Shown here piece by piece: positions 14,360 through 16,173 of a DNA stretch of 16,173 nt; within the stretch, counting starts at the first letter, position 1, and every line of letters starts with the position of its first letter. Where the stretch lies: positions 1-16,173 of the forward strand of contig DKAS01000169.1 in NCBI GenBank assembly GCA_002448875.1. The letters run 5' to 3'. The notes under the pieces were generated by a model. It made no database searches, was not told where the DNA came from, and saw nothing but the letters and a program-made list of their open reading frames with translations. The position numbers and the translations under genes were made by a program. The stretch comes from Proteobacteria bacterium UBA6920 (GTDB lineage Bacteria > Pseudomonadota > Gammaproteobacteria > SG8-11).

Positions 14360-16173
14360 ATGTATGGATTCATAACGACAACACGCGCTGCATTTGTGCG
14401 ATCAGTCACCAGGGGTGTCTGCGCAGGCAGCGGGCGTTCGCGCAAGGGTTCGGCCGCGCTGAACTTCTGGCGCAGCGCCGGCCTGCTGTTGTTGCTGGCG
14501 ATGTCGGCGACTGCGCGTGCCGGTCTGTTCTGTTCCGACTACGGTGGTGTCATCGATGGCAGCGATCCGGCGACTGTGGCCAGCCTGCCGACGCAGATCA
14601 CTATCGACATGAGCTGTACCTTCAAGAACTTCACCGCCGCCAACCCGCTGAAAGTAACCATCAATTTCCAGACCAACGATCCCTCGGTCTACCTGATCGT
14701 GTTCGACAACGTGGTCTACACCGGCAATTTGTCCTGTTCGAATATACCGCACAAGATCTGGTTTTCCAATGGCTCGGATTACGGCTCCAAGAACAACTGC
14801 CAATCGCTGTTCATTCCGGTCGAAACCATAGACAAGCAGGTGCCCACGGGAAAAACGGCGGTCGGTATCGGCGAGGTGTTCACGTATTCCCTGACCTTTC
14901 CTTCCATGCAGTTGCCCTTGGGGGCGCCGTCGCCGAATACCTTGTATAACGTTATCATCGGTGACGACCTGACGGCAACGGGCGCTGACTTGACCTATAT
15001 CAGCGCCAGTGCCTACTACAAGGGCAGCGGCTTGCCGGTGACGCTGACGCCGGAGGACGGTACCAGCGGGTTCAACCTGTGTGGCCTGTGGACCGCGAAA
15101 AATCTCTGTTATAAACCCATACCGCAACTCAATGCCGGTGATCAGATAGTTTTCAATGTCACCGTCGTTGTCGACAATACCGCTAATAATACGCTGGGCA
15201 AACAGTTCACGAATGTAGCCAAGTGGTGGTACGGGCGTCAGATCGATCTCAACGGGGACGGAATTATCACACCGCAGGAATACTTCACGCCTCTACCGGG
15301 TGAGTGGGGTATATCCCAGCCTTTGACCATAGGTCGACCCAATCTGGTGGTCAACAAGACCAGTCCGGATACGGCGCTGAACCTCGCTGTGCCTACCACC
15401 ATTACCATCGATGTGCAGAACACCGGCGGTAGCAATGCCTGGAATGCAACTATCGTCGATCAGTTGCCGGATGGTCCTTTCGCTGGTACCTGCGATCACG
15501 ATCCGACAACTGCCCCGGGCGTTACCGCTCAGCTGTTTCAAGCCGATGGCGTCACACCGGTTTCCGGACTGTTGGTGCAAGGATCGGACTATACGGCTAC
15601 CTACAGCGGTTTCCCGCAGTGTGAACTTACCGTCACTATGTTGTCATCGGCCGCGGTGATCGGTCCTACCGAGCGTTTGATCATTACCTATGAAACCCAG
15701 CTTGACGCGGACACCACCGCGGACGGCGCGCTGTTAACCAATATAGCCGGCGCCACGCAATGGTTCAGTGGCGACGGTAGTTATCCACGCCGAACATACA
15801 ACCGATCGCTCAGCGATGGCACGCCGGCGACGCTGGATCATGAGGACAGTTATACCATTACCACCGGTCTGTCGGGTTACTACTTTCAGAAGACTGTCCA
15901 AAACCTGACTACCGGAGAGAATCCCGGCATTACGGCGGCGCCGGGCGACAGTATGCGTTATCGGTTACGCGTATTTAACGTCGACCAGACCATCGACAAT
16001 ATTACCATTAGCGATACCCTGGATCCGGCACTGTTTGAAACCGGTTCTTTTAGCATTGTCACGCTGCCTCCAGGGTCGGCGTATAGCTTTAATTCGCTGA
16101 CTGGCATCTTAGTAGTCACCGGTAACGGTTCGCCCCTGAATCTTGCCGTAGGCAACGAGCTGATCATTGAATA
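14360..16173 (+). CDS. Secreted DUF11-repeat surface protein with EF-hand loop, 3' end missing
   Basis: The frame is open from ATG 14360 through the window end (604 complete residues). An in-frame GTG at 14270 is an alternative start. The N-terminus has a long basic lead (~40 residues), then a Leu-rich core and a likely cut after A-R-A at residue 54, so the signal peptide is unusually long. Residues ~55-290 form a beta-rich region with several Cys that could pair in the periplasm or outside. A canonical EF-hand loop D-L-N-G-D-G-I-I-T-P-Q-E is at 296-307. A DUF11-type domain starts near 326 ('RPNLVVNKTSPDT', 'ITIDVQNTGGSNAWNATIVD') and a second near 505 ('FQKTVQNLTTG', 'YRLRVFNVDQTIDNITISD'). 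Such repeats build long, often calcium-bound or isopeptide-stabilised stalks in surface and fimbria-like proteins. It has its own upstream gap, so it is probably a separate transcript. Whether it is a cargo of the neighbouring machine is inference. Confidence 0.85.
   Translation, partial: MYGFITTTRAAFVRSVTRGVCAGSGRSRKGSAALNFWRSAGLLLLLAMSATARAGLFCSDYGGVIDGSDPATVASLPTQITIDMSCTFKNFTAANPLKVTINFQTNDPSVYLIVFDNVVYTGNLSCSNIPHKIWFSNGSDYGSKNNCQSLFIPVETIDKQVPTGKTAVGIGEVFTYSLTFPSMQLPLGAPSPNTLYNVIIGDDLTATGADLTYISASAYYKGSGLPVTLTPEDGTSGFNLCGLWTAKNLCYKPIPQLNAGDQIVFNVTVVVDNTANNTLGKQFTNVAKWWYGRQIDLNGDGIITPQEYFTPLPGEWGISQPLTIGRPNLVVNKTSPDTALNLAVPTTITIDVQNTGGSNAWNATIVDQLPDGPFAGTCDHDPTTAPGVTAQLFQADGVTPVSGLLVQGSDYTATYSGFPQCELTVTMLSSAAVIGPTERLIITYETQLDADTTADGALLTNIAGATQWFSGDGSYPRRTYNRSLSDGTPATLDHEDSYTITTGLSGYYFQKTVQNLTTGENPGITAAPGDSMRYRLRVFNVDQTIDNITISDTLDPALFETGSFSIVTLPPGSAYSFNSLTGILVVTGNGSPLNLAVGNELIIE

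Noticed and set aside
14049..14375. Open frame of 108 codons between the TonB-like gene and the DUF11 gene
   Set aside because: It lies in low-GC intergenic sequence, has no recognisable domain or signal peptide, has mixed composition with scattered Cys, and overlaps the start of the better-supported DUF11 gene.

Overview
The window most resembles a gammaproteobacterium of moderately high GC. I infer this from Gram-negative envelope genes (TolQ/TolR/TonB-type motor parts, lipoproteins with lipoboxes, a TolB-like propeller) and from the codon and Shine-Dalgarno style; no marker gene fixes the genus. Every convincing gene lies on the + strand. I saw no rRNA, tRNA, CRISPR array or insertion sequence.

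Layout. (1) Positions 1-3167: the 3' part of a large gene for a TolB-like (PD40) propeller followed by a long TPR-like helical array. (2) Positions 3168-3594: a non-coding, partly AT-rich gap that probably carries the promoter of the next operon. (3) Positions 3595-14020: nine tightly packed genes, several with overlapping or nearly touching ends. In order they encode a small secreted coiled-coil/beta protein, a 713-residue exported TPR and coiled-coil protein, a 1157-residue TPR lipoprotein, a short TPR lipoprotein, a 109-residue secreted protein, a TolQ/ExbB channel, two different ExbD/TolR proteins, and a TonB/AgmX-like transducer with a large cytoplasmic coiled coil. (4) Positions 14021-14359: a low-GC gap with a perfect 16-bp palindrome. 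(5) Position 14360 to the end: the 5' part of a large secreted DUF11-repeat surface protein with an EF-hand loop.

Interpretation. The operon looks like a trans-envelope energised machine. A proton channel (TolQ plus two TolR) sits in the inner membrane, a TonB/AgmX-type protein carries force across the periplasm, and several TPR proteins, two of them probably anchored in the outer membrane, receive it. The plan recalls Tol-Pal and, more closely, the Agl-Glt gliding and Nfs machines of Myxococcus, which also combine one TolQ, two TolR, AgmX/PglI-domain proteins and TPR proteins. Its cargo or task here is unknown. The adjacent TolB-like/TPR protein and the DUF11 surface protein are candidate partners by position only. 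The most striking detail is that the first ExbD/TolR protein has Asn (N24) where the essential proton-carrying Asp is expected, while the second keeps it (D28), which implies an asymmetric motor.
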